Origin: Trema orientale | Taxonomy: Eukaryota > Streptophyta > Magnoliopsida > Rosales > Cannabaceae | Reading direction: 5' to 3' | Assembly (NCBI GenBank): GCA_002914845.1 | Contig: JXTC01000032.1 | Location: 1,338,273 to 1,402,272 of the forward strand | DNA: 64,000 nucleotides | In this document: piece by piece, positions 22,842 through 35,831 of the stretch | Layout: each line of letters opens with the position of its first letter | How positions within the stretch are numbered: the stretch's first letter is position 1 | Notes under the pieces: model-generated | Databases searched by the model: none | Seen by the model: the letters and a program-made list of their open reading frames with translations, nothing else | Told to the model about the DNA's origin: nothing | Translations under genes and position numbers: made by a program

Positions 22842-24489
22842 TTATCCAACGAACTCATTTATTCGCTTTAGTTCATTGACTGCACACTGCACTTTTTGTC
22901 TTTCCTCTAGGTTCAGGCTGATTTCCTCCGAGGACTTGCATAAACAAAGTAGAAGAAAAAGAAATAAGAGACATGGATATATAAGGCTGATAAGTTTAAC
23001 TAATTGGTGAATGTATGAACACAATGCTGTACCTGTAAACAAGAAATGTTATGCAAAATACGGCTAACATCTTCCTTGAATGAAGGAAGAATCTTCGGAG
23101 CTTTAGGGCACTCATGCATTACATGAAGGATAGAGACGATCGCATCTATTGTATTGGAACGGTCCGTTGCATATTGCTTCTGATCATGAGAAGGAAGTGA
23201 CAAACTACTCCCTGTTATCAGTGACGCAAATGTTTCCAAGACATGATGCAGAAGCTTGTGACTTGCATCAAACAGAGAAAGGCAAGGAGAGATAAAACGT
23301 TCCCATGTATTCACGCACATGGAATTCTCGTGGTCGTACTTGGGAATACACTATCAAAGGCAGAATATTACAAAATATAAGCTTCAGATAAAACCATAGA
23401 GTGAAACAAGACTGAAACGTTCATTATATTCGAAAGGAACATATACACACCGATATACTTTCGTTTTTCACAGCAGGATAGGAAGTTATCACACTATAAA
23501 GCAGACTCCTAAACAAATCTACATCTACAATACAGCTATGAAGTAATGAGAGTATGAGATTCAATAACTCGGTACAAATCCAATCAAGTTATAGTAACCA
23601 AAAGAAAATTGCTCCTTAAGCAAAAATAAATAAATAAGGATGGAAGATACTTAAACAGAAAATATACTTACACGGGCGATATCAATCAGATACCCTGGAA
23701 GCACAATGCCTAGTTTCGTTATGATATCCGGGTAAAGTTCCCTAGTCAGGACAAGTTTCGTGCACGGACGAAGTTCCATGGGCGGGCTAAGTTCCGTGGG
23801 CTCTGAGTTCAGTGTAACGAGAAGCCAGAGTATAGCACAGATGTTATCAAGAGGAGGCCTAGCTAACTGAGATAACAAACAAACACGATCATTAATTTCT
23901 TCAGGACTAATAAATAGGTCATAATTTAAAAGACTGACGTAGAATATAAACTATGAGAATATATACATATTACTTAAATTATAATCTTTTCATTTTTTCC
24001 GCCTGAATTACAACTAGAAAGCCGAAGGTAAACAAACACAAGACAAAGAAACAGAAACTTACTAAATTCTTAAGTATTTCATCCTTGACTATCCAAAGAA
24101 GAAGATAACCATCACCCATTGCCCTTATGTTATTACATGCAATGTCACAGAGTGACCTAAAAGTATCGCGATTTGTATTGGGTTCAATGTTCTCCGTGAA
24201 AGGGAAAATGTTCTCTGCATTAAAAGGACTTCCAGTTTAGAAACATATCAAATGATAAGTGTAATTGTTCCTAGGATAACACTATTAGGAACAGACAATT
24301 GTGCAGTTTGAGAAACAAGCAGTTTGTAGTCATCCATGTCATCAAAGATAAACCACATTATACCATGCATAACTTAATTAATTAGCCCATTAATAATATA
24401 GCCCCCCAAAGGAATTTCTAAAGTCTAGTATTATTTACAAACTAGCCAGCTAACACAGATATTTGAAACTTATACAGAACGTGAAACTG

Positions 24490-24554
<65 letters not shown>

Positions 24555-27500
24555 AGTCTCAGGTAATTTAAGAAAAATACTGATCAGAAATACCTGGAAA
24601 AACTCTAAACTCCGACAGCAAAGTGATGCAGAAACTGAAATAGTACTCTATCTTGAGATTCACAGGTGGATAAGAGGCACATACATGTAGAGCGTCTATG
24701 ATATCAAATAATACCTGAGGTTCCAAATCAGGACCTGCAACATATCGCAAGAAATTTTGTGGATGCAGGTGAGATATGCAAACTTTCTACCAAAACTTCT
24801 ATAACATTTCACACCATACAGGGGATCGAAAAAAAAAAAGAATATTCTTATTACCTTGTTTGGTATCCCAGAAGACCTTATTACACTCATATACTCAACT
24901 CTCTTAAAACAGAAAAATTCCAAAATAATATGAACATGAATCCACCAACTACCTCTTTCATTCGATTGAAGTTGTACCCTTAATGGCAAATGTCTCTCAG
25001 AATGGTACTTAATTTTTGTCATTTGAAAAAAAAAAAGGTTTTGATTGCAGGAAATTAAGCAAATAAACTATTCAAATATCGCCACCATGTTATGCTACCC
25101 AATCAAGTATCAGGAAGTTTCAAATGCAGGGCTCCTCAATCAGTTTAGCAAGGAAGTACATAGAATTTAGTGAAAAGCTTTCCAAAACTAAATTTACATA
25201 AAATTTAGTGAAAAGCTTTCCAAAACTAAATTTAGACGCAATTATTATAAACACCAAAAAAAAAAAAAAAAAAAAAAAGAGGATGAATGACCTTGTTGGT
25301 CTATAAATTTTAAATTTTGTCATTTTAGCCCTTAAACTATTAAGAAAGTTATATTTTAGTCATTTTTGTTATATATTTCGTTTTATTCTTAACAGAACGA
25401 GCACATGAGACACTCGTGCTCTTCTGTTGTACTTATTTCATATCTAAAAGAATAGTCCAATAATATAAGGATATGAGAATAGGTATCGAATAAGTGTAAA
25501 AACGATTTGTTGAACAAAAGATTAGTTGCATATTGGGCAAAAATGCAATATAGAACTGTCCAAAATATAATATTTTGTTACAATCAATAATATAGAAGAC
25601 AAACGAACTTATGTGCTCATTCTATTAAGAATGAAACAAAACGTATAGCAAAAAGGACCAAAATGAGACATTTTTAATAGTTTGAGGACCAATATGACAA
25701 AATTTAAAGTATAAAGATTAAAGTGACAATTTTTTATTAGTTCAAAGACTAATAGAGTCATTTATCCAAAAAAATAAGAAGTAGAAGACACAATTAAACA
25801 CACAGGATAGCTAGATAGAGTCTCAACCAAGCTATTTCATATTACTATCCAGTACTTTGGTTGCAAGAGTATCAAACAAGTCTAAGACACAACAAAAACT
25901 AACTAGCTAACATAAATAAGAACTCTGAACAATTAAATTTGTCAACATTTAAACAAAGAAATATGTACTTACATAGGCAACACTGAGTAATGGACGTCAA
26001 AAATGATGGATCCAGAGAACGGAAGAATCTTACACAACCGAAAGCGAGTTTTTGAGAATTTCTGGGAAGCCTTACAAAAGGGCCAGAGAGTATATTTCCT
26101 GCAAGAGAAAGAAAAGGTACAATAAGAAAGCTAGTAATATTTTCCCATTTTTTTCTGATGGCTTGTCAATCAGTTATAAGAAATAGAGATATACTATTCT
26201 AACAAATTAAAAGTTACCATCATCAAGACAAGTACTGTAAAATTGCCGCAATGAGAATTGCATGTTTTCAAATTCCTGTGCCAGCAAAGGGTTGATGGTA
26301 CAACTTGTTGCAAAATCATATAGAATGCTTAATACAACCTGCGAAAAAAAAAAATATGTAACTTCTGAATATATGCAGAACCACGGATGTATAGTACTCT
26401 ATAACAAACTTTCTGCCCGATTCAATGCCAGCTGTTTATAAGGAAGTGAGGATTTATTACCTCGCAGCAAGATTGATGCTTATCACCAAGCATTAGCAAA
26501 TACGGAAGCTCTTGTATCCAAGTAATTTGATGGTTCAAAATATCAGGAACTAAATACTCCTTGGCTTCTATCTATGATTTGTATGAAACACTTGTTCAGA
26601 GATGGTATAGGAGCTTTTGGATCGAAATACTTTGTGTGGGGGGGAAGAAGCATTCAGAAGACAAAATAACACTCACAGGAATTATCATATGCTTAATTGT
26701 GGAAAGGCAAGCTAATTTACGTGAAGACTGTGGATTGCAATCCATAAATGTTTTTGTAAATGCCTGCAATAATAAATCAATTATTCAACACTACCATGTA
26801 AGTTCTCATGTGCATCTTGAGCACAAAAGTCTAGAAGCGTAAATCAAAATGTAGAAAATAGACAATTTTAAAACGAGATGACAAAATCTTTGAATTCAAG
26901 AATACTCAGAGGATGACTGAAACCTCAAGAAGACGAGATTTCCAATCACTTGCCACTTGTGAAACAAGTTTTGGAATAAAAGGAATAAGCAGAAGCAAAA
27001 TTTTCTCCTGGACCGATTTACCAGAACGAGTGCCATTACAAATCTGTCAAATAACATAATCAAAATGGTTAAAAATCAACATTCATCAAAACTTTCTCAC
27101 ACTTGTTCAAAAGAGAACCTTCTAATGAAAATTAAAACATCTCAATGCGGAAGGGACTTTTCTATTACAACAAAGAACAGATTTTACTTATTATGCGGTA
27201 TTGTTCCCAATCCGCCACTACTCACTAACAATCAATGAAAAGTAAACTTGTTTTATGGAAGATAAAGGTGATAAACGAAAGAATATAATGTTGCAGGATT
27301 CTGACCTTTCCAAGAAGTGCATTTTCAATAAATTCTAAGAACTTTTCCTCCAACGGAAAAGCATGAGGGATCCGTTCACTCAAGTGGAGATATAATTCTG
27401 TGACTGTGGAATTCAAGGTGAAACATATTTCCTCAACCTACAAAGCAAAAAGGTAAGAAAAATAATGAAACTTATTCTGATTATAATTAAAGAACAGAAA

Positions 27501-30500
27501 CTGTCAAATAAAGAACATTAACGCTCCGACCAAAATGCACTAAAATTCATATATTGCCAAAGAAACACATGTAAAAAGAGCAGCATCAACATAAAGGCAC
27601 TAGGCTAACATCTCTTTTAGAGAGGAGAAGAAGTGACTTATAAGGTTAAATTTTACCTTTTCTGAAACTTGACGGCCAGCTTCGAGGGGAAACTTCTTTA
27701 GTATGATTGTGGAGATAGTTTTAGCCCAATCATTTGCAACAAGTCCTTTGCTAGTAAAATAAAAATAGAACACAATTGAACGTTTTATGCTCTGTACCAG
27801 ACAGAGCATACAATCAAAAAAATTTGCATCATATAACGTAACAGCTTTAACAGCAGGAATAAATTCTCTGAAATAATTCACTAAATCTAGCACAAGGTCT
27901 TCCAGTATTCCAATGATGGCTGAATACACTGCAAAGACAAGCAGTGAAAAGAGTTGGACAATTTATATGTAGTTTTATAATTGACTAATGAGAGTTTGTG
28001 ATCATCCTCTATGATTGTAAAACGAAATCAATACAAGGTTATTATCATTTCACTAAACTATTGCCACCCAAAACAAAAAGAATTAATAGTCTAAAACTGA
28101 TAAGCATGATAGCTACTCGATTTCTCCTTTTCCAAGACACACAACCAAATGCAAGGCAACAAGATATCATTGAAGTGGGCAAGCAGTAAAGGCTCGAGAA
28201 GGTGCACGCCAACATGAAGGCAATTAACTATGTTAGTTTGAATAAATACATGCCAAAATTATACGACGAAAAAAGATCATGCACTTTGACAAGGTAAGTC
28301 ATGATTCAAATAGAGATTTCACATACCTTCATATATTTTATGGAAGTCAAGCTTTGAATGGAACATCTGAAAAAAAAGGACAAAAAAAGAGAGAGTTAAA
28401 AAGGAAAACAAGCAACAAAATAGCCATAATACTAACGATAACAGTAATAAACTAATAATAATATAAATAATAGTAACAGTAGTAGTAATTAACGAGGGGA
28501 AAAGTGTCAACAATAAAAATTTGAACAAGAATTCTCCCTAGGTTACTAAACATTCATGTTATACAAAATTCAGAAGGATGGCAATTAACCATAACATGCA
28601 CATTTACTTTCTAAAATGGATGTATTTAGGGACATCCAAAAAAATAGTGGACAACAATGCACTTTCTGAAAGGGACATATTTTAGGACACCCCAAAAGGG
28701 AATGGTAGTGGACAAATAATAATGCCCAAAAAAAAAACCAACATATATAACATAAGACCCTCAGTAACAGAATTTGTGGAAAGTCTGGAGAGTGAAATTT
28801 TCTCTGTAGCAGATATAGAGCCTAAACTAGCTAGAAGAATTCCAAATGACCAAAATTTAAAATTAGAAAAATAGTGAAGTTCTAAGTATGGGACAACTTG
28901 CAAGGACATGGCCGTTGATTGACAAAAGAAAACAAGCCATAAAACCTACAAAGTCCATACATTATCTAGTACATAAAGATAAAAAGAAACTGTGTAAACG
29001 ACAATAAATATTTAAAATGAATATTAAGTAGTACTTGTTCAGCCAAGTCATCTTCTCTCTTATTACATGGCAACAGTGACAAGCATCGTAGTAACCCAGA
29101 AAGAACAAGCTTGAGCTTTCCCTTCTCCTGAAAATAGAACTTGTTCATCTGCAAAATTTCCTTGTAGTTCTGAAAAATCTGTCATGAACCGAACAATAAA
29201 ATAGACTTTAGAAAATTGCTAAAAGGCAAAAGAGGCCAGTTGTGAAATAGTTACGGAGTTGGCTAATTTTTCTTGCCTAATGGTAAAAGAAATTGAAGAT
29301 CAAGAAACATAGGACATCAACCATCAAGAACTCAGGCCTTCCCCCACCACTTACAAGGCAACAACCGCAAAAGAAACAACACAAATCAGCAATAAATCAC
29401 CAATCCTATTACACAGGAGGAGGTAATCCAAGTCCATTCTCCCAAAATTTAAAAGACAGGAAAAAAAAGGACAAAAAGCAAACATGTTCAAGGCAAGAAT
29501 TTTTGATACCTTTTCAGCATGGACAAAAAAGGAAACTGGATAGTGTTCGACAACAAGCTCAAGAAATTTAAAAGCCATCAACCGAACTTCAAATTTCAAA
29601 TTCGTCATTGCATGAAATATGTAGCGCATCACACACTCAATAAACTCTTGATGTTCCTGGAAATTTAAACCAAAAAATGTGCATCTCACATACTAAGCGA
29701 AAATATTGATGATAGTACAAAAAAAGGCATCAGAAACATAAGGAAGACAAAGACAATATACCCCAGTTATGATTTTATGGGTACAACAAGAAGCTATATG
29801 GACTGTAAAAAATTGTTTGTTTAACAGGGTATATAAATTGAGAAAAGAGAAAAATAAAAAAATAAAAAATCAATGCCCATAAAAAATAGCATCTCAAATG
29901 GTTGCACATAATCCATGTATAAACTTAAATATATGCATAAATATATACATGTTAACCTTTGAGTTTCTATGTATCCACACATTAAATTTTGTCTATATCA
30001 ATTTCTTTTTAAAATTTAAAATTCATACACGTATCTTAGTTAAAAATAGATACCTAAAAAAATATATAAACCAATGTTAAAATCATAGAACTCTTTCAAA
30101 TTAATAAATATTCATCTATTGATAAATTATTCATTTATCGTTATAAATAACCTCCCTAAAATAATAAGTTTTCTTAGTCACAATAGTATTAATTTATAGA
30201 GGTTTTATAGCACATAGGATTTATTCAAGAGTCAATTTGTGAAATATTTCATACTTTGTAAGCTCCTTAAAAAAATAAAAATAAAAATAAGTTAATATAA
30301 CACTATTAGATTTCCTTTCTATTATATACTTTCAAAATTTAACTAAAACAATTCTAAAAAAAGAATCAATAAACATAAGCGATAGATGTTGATTTTATAC
30401 CTAAATGATAATTATTTACTATGCTACTTTGTTGGTTTTTATGTGATTCGAAGACTAATATTCATGTTATTTCTATGTTTGTAGGTGTTTTGGAGGTTAA

Positions 30501-33500
30501 ATGTTGAAAAGGAGCTGAATCGGGTTAAAAACGAGCAATAACAGAGGAAGTTGGACAAAGCAAGACAGAACCAAGCTGAAAAGGGTTTGGCGCCGCGGTG
30601 CTGATAGCAAAACTCATAAAAAAATAAAGACTCAGAAACTTGACGCCCTGTGCTGGTTCCCAAGTGCCGCGGCGCTAGAGGCGAGTTTTCAACAGACTTA
30701 CTCGATTTTTGTCGGCCCAAGTTTCCTATTTCGAGTGGGGCTTAACCTAGACGGCCCCCAAACCTAATTGCCTATATATAGGAGCCTCTGGACCATATGG
30801 GAACAAGTCTTAGACACCTAGGAGCCATAAAAATACTCTAAAAACCTAGAGAGAGGAGGAGAGTTTGGAGCGCTGCAGCTATCTTTGTTCTTCTTTCTTT
30901 TACTTTTAGTTTTTCTTTGTTTTCTAAATACTAGCATGATGTTCTTGCTCTTCATTCTTATATACATACTAGGATAGGCCCTAGACACGATTGTTCATCA
31001 ATTCTTCTAGATTTTATATAACTAGTTGTTTAATTAAAGTTTTTTATGTTCTTCCATGCATATTGCTTTATGAATTATATCTTGATTTGTTCAAGAGTAC
31101 TACTAAAATATCATGATAGAATTCTAATGATAGGATTTTGTGATAGGCGTTTGCTATATTTCAATCCATAGGTAGTGAAACTATAGTTGATTTGATCGTT
31201 AGATGAATTATCTATAGTGAGGAACATAACCTAGGTTAGATAACATGTTTGTGAGATTATAACCTAGATCAACCTAAGATCTTTCTCAACTTAATGCTTT
31301 TGTTAATTAATTATAGAGCGTTTGCTTAGATTAGTTAATGGAAATAGGTTATTTATGGCGTTTGTCTAGATAACATACGAACTAAGGAAAAATAGGAATA
31401 GTTGTGCGTTCGCAGACTATTTACAGTTGGTAGCTTTTGTTAAATAACTATTAAATTTTGGTGATTGATTACATGATTGTTTAGTGGTGATGAATGAAAC
31501 CTTATCTATTTATTTTATTTTGCTTTCAGCTTTATTTACTTCTTTGTTTTATTTTAATCTTTAATCCCTTTACCTTAGGATTAGTAGTAATCTAGTTAGA
31601 CTAATTCCTCGTAGAATCGACCTTACTTGTCACTATACTAGGTAATTAGTAGGATTGTTCCAAGCTTTGCTAGATAGAGATAGGAATGATAATTAATTTG
31701 GCTATTTAACAACACACGAGTAACATCATGAACACATTTTTCCGCTATAATGTGAATAGGAAAACAGACCACATCATCAACTTTAATATCATAAAGTATC
31801 ACATGCATACAAAAATGTATGCATAAACAAATAAAGTTGTATCAAAAGTGTTTTTTATATATAAACTGATTCACATAAATCTCAATGGTAAATTGATTCA
31901 CCCAATCCATTACTCACATATTGGTCCACTGAAAGCAAAACAGTTGGCGGTGATATTAACCACAATTCAAGTACCAAAAACGATGAAATTAAATGCTAGT
32001 TAAATAATCATATGCTTTAATGTAAGCATCAATAGCAAGAAAACACAGTTTACCTCCTTACATACTGGGAAAATCACCGACTTCAAAAGTCGATACAGAG
32101 TCTGTCTAACCACCTCATCATCATCACCTATACGTTGACCCAGATTTCCAATAACAGCTGCCTTGTGCAGGGTTAGCTCTACTGGATATGTATGCAATAA
32201 ATCACGGATACCTATCAGAGCATCTTCACAAGGAATTATATTAAAGTTAATACCATGATATTTCTTGACAGGAAAAAAAGAGATCAACATCTATTTTCTT
32301 TTATATCCCAAAAACTCCCAAACTCGCTATGCAAATTCAAGTTTGAAACTGAGTCCATCCATTGATCCCTACTATATATGGGAAGCAGAAAACTCAAGCA
32401 TATTTCTAGGTAAGTGATCTCATGAGGAATTTGAATCATGCATCATAGGAGCCCAACCAATCAATCTAATAAAACTGGGGAAAAAAAGTGGAAGCTAAAA
32501 TCTGGATATTGTTGTCATCTTTTCATTAGAATACCTTTTCGATTTTTTGCACTACAATGAGAAGATTGATCAAGAAGTTGCTTCAAAGTTAAACCTCTCT
32601 TGTTCACTGCTAGTCCACTTTTGTCCGCTGCCACACTCTGTTCAGGTAGAATTATGGCTGCCAATAAAGCAATATTAAACTCTTAACGTATCCTACTCCA
32701 CCACAAGAGATTTACACTTCAACACAATGAAATGCTTCTTTCATGTGAGATGAATATTGACTTTCAGTAGTTTTAGGACAAGAAAGAAACAGTCCTTGTA
32801 TGTGCGGGTTGAAGATTGACCCACCAATGTATGGGTCCTTGCCGAGGGGGTGCTCCCATTCCCCATAGCTGACTAGACCAAGGGGACTACGGCACCCTAT
32901 CACACCATCTGGTGGTCCTAGTTGGGCCTCTAATATGGGGTAGACTGGGTGGGGAGTGTGAGACACATCACCTGATTCTCCTTTTCCCCGTTCAAAAAGA
33001 AAGAAAGAAACAATCCTCAGACTTGGGGGAAAAAAAAAATAGGCCCCACTAAAAAGAAAACTAATATTCTTACAATATCTCTATAAATATTAAGAGAGAT
33101 CAAAATCAAACTAGAAGTAACTACTAACTAGAGTATTCCAACACTTGGATCAAAATGATCAGGAATCATAACCTTATTTTATACCAAGAACGGATTACAA
33201 CTAACATCCTTAGACAACATATTAACTAACTATTTAACAGCCTCTCTTAACTATTTTCTGATACTACACCCAATTCGGCTATCGAACAAAGTATCGTGGT
33301 TCATTTCTCAGCGCAATGTGGCTTTAGAAACATCCCTATGAAGTGCATTATCAATTTCTAGAAAGCTTTTGCAAGGAAACAAGCAGGATAACTACATGAT
33401 TTATAATTAAATTGCGAAATATACCAAAAAAAACAATGACATCCTTTAGTCAATAGCACCTTTAGACTTAATCTCAGTATTTGTAGCGTTTTTCGGAGGC

Positions 33501-33686
33501 GGCAATTTCCGACCGATCTTTCGCTTGATTTTCTGCATAATACAAAAGTAATAATAAACCATAAAAACCGAATAATAGACAAACAAATAAATTGAAGAAC
33601 AATGGAGTGTTTATAAATCAATTCATTATTACTCTGAAGTCGACGCCTTTCTTTTGCTTCTTTGAGGGTGCCTTCGAAGGCGCCAT
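22842..33686 (-). CDS. TEX10: TEX10/IPI1-type pre-60S assembly factor (ARM/HEAT repeats), 872 aa
   Basis: Plant homologue of animal TEX10 and yeast Ipi1, part of the Rix1 complex that acts on late nuclear pre-60S ribosomal particles. Nineteen exons join in phase (minus strand): 33633-33686, 33460-33532, 32535-32657, 32054-32223, 29510-29656, 29035-29178, 28327-28366, 27657-27928, 27306-27437, 26924-27043, 26677-26763, 26461-26571, 26218-26338, 25973-26098, 24594-24734, 24063-24214, 23672-23866, 23033-23350 and 22842-22934. The N-terminus is basic (MAPSKAPSKKQKKGVDFR, then KIKRKIGRKLPPPKNATNTE). The conserved Ipi1 N-terminal block follows (DALIGIRDLLHTYPVELTLH, GDDDEVVRQTLYRLLKSVIF, FEVRLMAFKFLELVVEHYP). 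The rest is helical-repeat sequence ending NELKRINEFVG. Length matches the plant family (about 870-890 aa). The least certain exons are the tiny exon 7 (13 codons) and the start of exon 12. Several introns carry transposon insertions. Confidence 0.92.
24490..24552. repeat. Run of 63 adenines in TEX10 intron 15
   Basis: Uninterrupted A63 on the plus strand, which is U63 in the TEX10 pre-mRNA, starting about 41 nt after the 5' splice site of that intron. Such length is prone to sequencing and assembly error, so the true length may differ. Confidence 0.9.
25163..25238. repeat. 38-bp tandem duplication in TEX10 intron 14
   Basis: AATTTAGTGAAAAGCTTTCC followed by AAAACTAAATTTA occurs at 25164 and again at 25202, identical over about 33 bp. 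It lies directly beside a poly(A) tract (25256-25278) and a foldback element. Confidence 0.85.
25281..25767. mobile_element. Foldback MITE with >100-bp arms in TEX10 intron 14
   Basis: The left arm (GGATGAATGACC start, then TTTAAATTTTGTCAT, AAACTATTAA, TCTTAACAGAACGAGCACAT) pairs with the reverse of the right arm (TTTAAATTTTGTCAT, AAACTATTAA, TCTTAATAGAATGAGCACAT). The arms are roughly 80% similar by eye. No coding sequence lies between them. The superfamily is uncertain. Confidence 0.75.
30385..31715 (-). mobile_element. Solo-LTR-like insertion in TEX10 intron 4
   Basis: About 1.3 kb inside the intron between exons 4 and 5 (29657-32053) is organised like an Athila/Tat-type LTR in the plus direction: GC-rich patches with GGCGCCGCGG and GCCGCGGCGC, a TATA box CCTATATATAGG at about 30770-30782, and a right end with AATTCCTCGTAGAATCGACC followed by TTACTTGTCACTATACTA, a combination common near 5'LTR ends of Ty3/Gypsy elements. 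No protein domains are found. The strand given is that of the host gene relation; the LTR itself reads plus. Ends and target duplication are unresolved. Confidence 0.5.
32700..33000 (-). repeat. Transposon-like segment in TEX10 intron 2
   Basis: A GC-richer block in an AT-rich intron, open for 84 codons on the minus strand (GPPDGVIGCRSPLGLVSYGE and following). It does not resemble the TEX10 family and lies between exons 2 and 3, so it is most likely an inserted repeat rather than an exon. Family not identified. Confidence 0.45.
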
Positions 33687-33732
33687 AATCAATTATACTC
33701 TATCAGCAATCTAAGAAAAAATGAATAAATAA

Positions 33733-35136
33733 GGGCCCGTTTGGTATACGATTTGAAAATAAAGTTTTCAAAAAGTAAGATTCTATATAAAAACAAGGAT
33801 TGTACTCAAAATTTTGAAAATCTGAAAAGTCGTTTGGTACAAGTGTTTTCGAATAGTTTTCGAATTCGAAAACAAGAAATTTGTGTTTGGTTTAAGAATT
33901 TTTAAAACAGTTTCTATTTTTCCTAAATTTAATTATTTTAATTAAAAATAAAGTTTTGAGTGATACAAAATTATTAACATCTGTAATTGCAATAAAGCTG
34001 TATTCTACCCCCAAAAAAAAGTACAGGGTTTTGAACATTTCAAAGAACGAATTAAACAAAAAGTAAAAACAAACCCTTCTCACCAGATACAAAAATGGTG
34101 CAAAATAAATTGCGACATGTACAATACAAGTATTGAACCTTAACTCAATTCTAGGATACAACTACTTCAATCAAATAATAAGCACCCACAATAGGGGAAG
34201 TAGAAAACAACGTTTGGCAACTAAGAATCTAGCAAAATTAATTCGTTCTGAATTATTTGAGAACAATGTTTCTTCTCCAAAAACTAAGAGGGAAAGTGAA
34301 TCAATAAGACCAACACATCAATTATTTAAGAGGAAGAGAAAAACAGAGCAATAGTTTGTTCTTTTCCTATTCAATCACAAAAAAAGAGTAATGGGTTTTT
34401 CCTCTTATACAAAAAGAAATAAATAAACTGATCACAATGAAATTTCTCTCTATTTTCTCAGCAACCAAACAGGTTAAAAGGAGTTCAAAACACAACCCAA
34501 TACAACAATCCAACTATACATACAAATCTCACAACTATATTCAAAATTCCTAATCAGCAAAATCATTTTTACTTGGATAAGAGTAATAAGACACTCAAAA
34601 ATTGTCTACGAGGGAGAACCCTAAACTATTTTCCAATTCAGATGCAATGAAATTGTTCGAATTTAAACCCTAGAAATTGTTTGAACTTTTTTTGGGTAAA
34701 AGAATAAAACTGATGCAGATGCAAGGGAAGAGAAAAGGAGAAGGAAATGTCGAGGCTACCTGCTATAGATTGAGTCCAGCTCATCAATTGCCGGAGCTCG
34801 TCAATGGCAGAGGAGGAATCTGATGAGTCGAGCTTCAAGCTTCGTTGATGGCAGAGGAGGAATCTGATTGAGTCAGCTTCAAGCTTCGTCCATGGCTGTG
34901 GAGCTCGTCAACTAATTGGGTCGAGCATCGTCAATGGCTGCGCAGAGGAGGGAAGAGCATGGGTTTGACCAAAACGATAAAAAATAGTTTTCTAAATTTT
35001 AGCCTAGTTTTCGAGTTGGGCTTGGAAACAGTTTTGTTTTGTGATACAAAACCACCAAACAAGTATTTATTGGACTCTGTGTTTTCAAAGTTTTTGGGTT
35101 TAAAAAAGTGGATCCGAATTTGATACCAACGGGCCC
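33733..35136. mobile_element. PIF/Harbinger-type non-autonomous element (1.4 kb)
   Basis: The left end GGGCCCGTTTGGTAT and the right end, reversed, GGGCCCGTTGGTAT are inverted repeats. TAA flanks both (33730-33732 and 35137-35139), the 3-bp target duplication of PIF/Harbinger elements; a longer 7-bp match TAAATAA is also present. The interior is AT-rich, lacks a transposase frame, and contains a GC-richer patch with ~44-bp tandem units (34804-34950) plus an exon-like minus-strand segment. It fills most of the 2.1-kb space between the divergent TEX10 and MED27 genes. Confidence 0.7.
34804..34950. repeat. 44-bp tandem repeat inside the Harbinger-type element
   Basis: Units begin ATGGCAGAGGAGGAATCTGA (34804 and 34848), ATGGCTGTGGAGCTCGTC (34892) and ATGGCTGCGCAGAGGAGG (34934), with spacing 44, 44 and 42 bp. 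The first two are nearly identical and the later ones degenerate. Confidence 0.75.
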
Positions 35137-35639
35137 TAAATAAAACCAAATTCGGTATAAAAAAAAAAAAAGAGCATAACATTCGTTCATAAACAGGGAC
35201 AGCTTTCCAGCAAAAAAAAAAAAAAAAAAAAAACAGGAACAGCTTATTTCAGAGTTTTGTATGACTCGTACTGAGTATTAGCCATAATCTATGCAGCTGA
35301 GAATTAATTCATAAAATTAAAAAAAAAAAATTATACGTGCTTTGTAAATTCGGCAATATAAATATTATTTTTCTGACTCTGCTGCCAAATTTTGGAGGTG
35401 AATTAAGCTAAGCAATAAAAATAAGCACTTTCATGGGGAAAAAAATGTATATATATAAAATAGCAAATAAAGTTGAATGCTTTCTTTCTTTTTTTCTTAG
35501 TACTTTTTCTCAGGAAACAAACAGAAGATTCAGAGTGGGTGCCGCGAAGAGAAGAGAAGATCTTAGTTAATGTATAGTTAAGGCAGTTCTGGCAACCAGG
35601 GTTCAGGGGTTAAGAAAGTGATACATATTGAGGAAAATA

Positions 35640-35800
35640 AAGGGGCTCGGGTTCGGGCCCTATGGCCATAAGTTTTGGGCTTTTAATAAAAGCCAAATTA
35701 GCCCAATTTTGGGCTTGTACAAATCCCGTGAGCCCATAACAGTGACCAAGCTCGAATTTAATTGGTGGACCTAAAGCGAGTGGAGCCCAATTGGGCAAAA
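35640..35800 (+). promoter_or_regulatory. GCCCA-rich promoter of MED27
   Basis: The 190 bp before the MED27 ATG contain repeated site II-like elements on both strands: CGGGCCCTA, TTGGGCTTT, AGCCCAATTTTGGGCTT, GAGCCCATAA and GAGCCCAATTGGGC. No TATA box is obvious, as is common for housekeeping plant genes with GCCCA promoters. Function is inferred from motif content. Confidence 0.5.
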
Positions 35801-35831
35801 CACGGTGAGAGAGAGAGTGTGAGACGACGCG

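Noticed and set aside
24463-24690. Open frame with a 25-lysine run
   Set aside because: Created by the A63 tract in a TEX10 intron; artefact of homopolymer reading.
32712-32966. 84-codon minus-strand open frame between TEX10 exons 2 and 3
   Set aside because: Exons 2 and 3 join in phase without it and it does not resemble the family; treated as a repeat.
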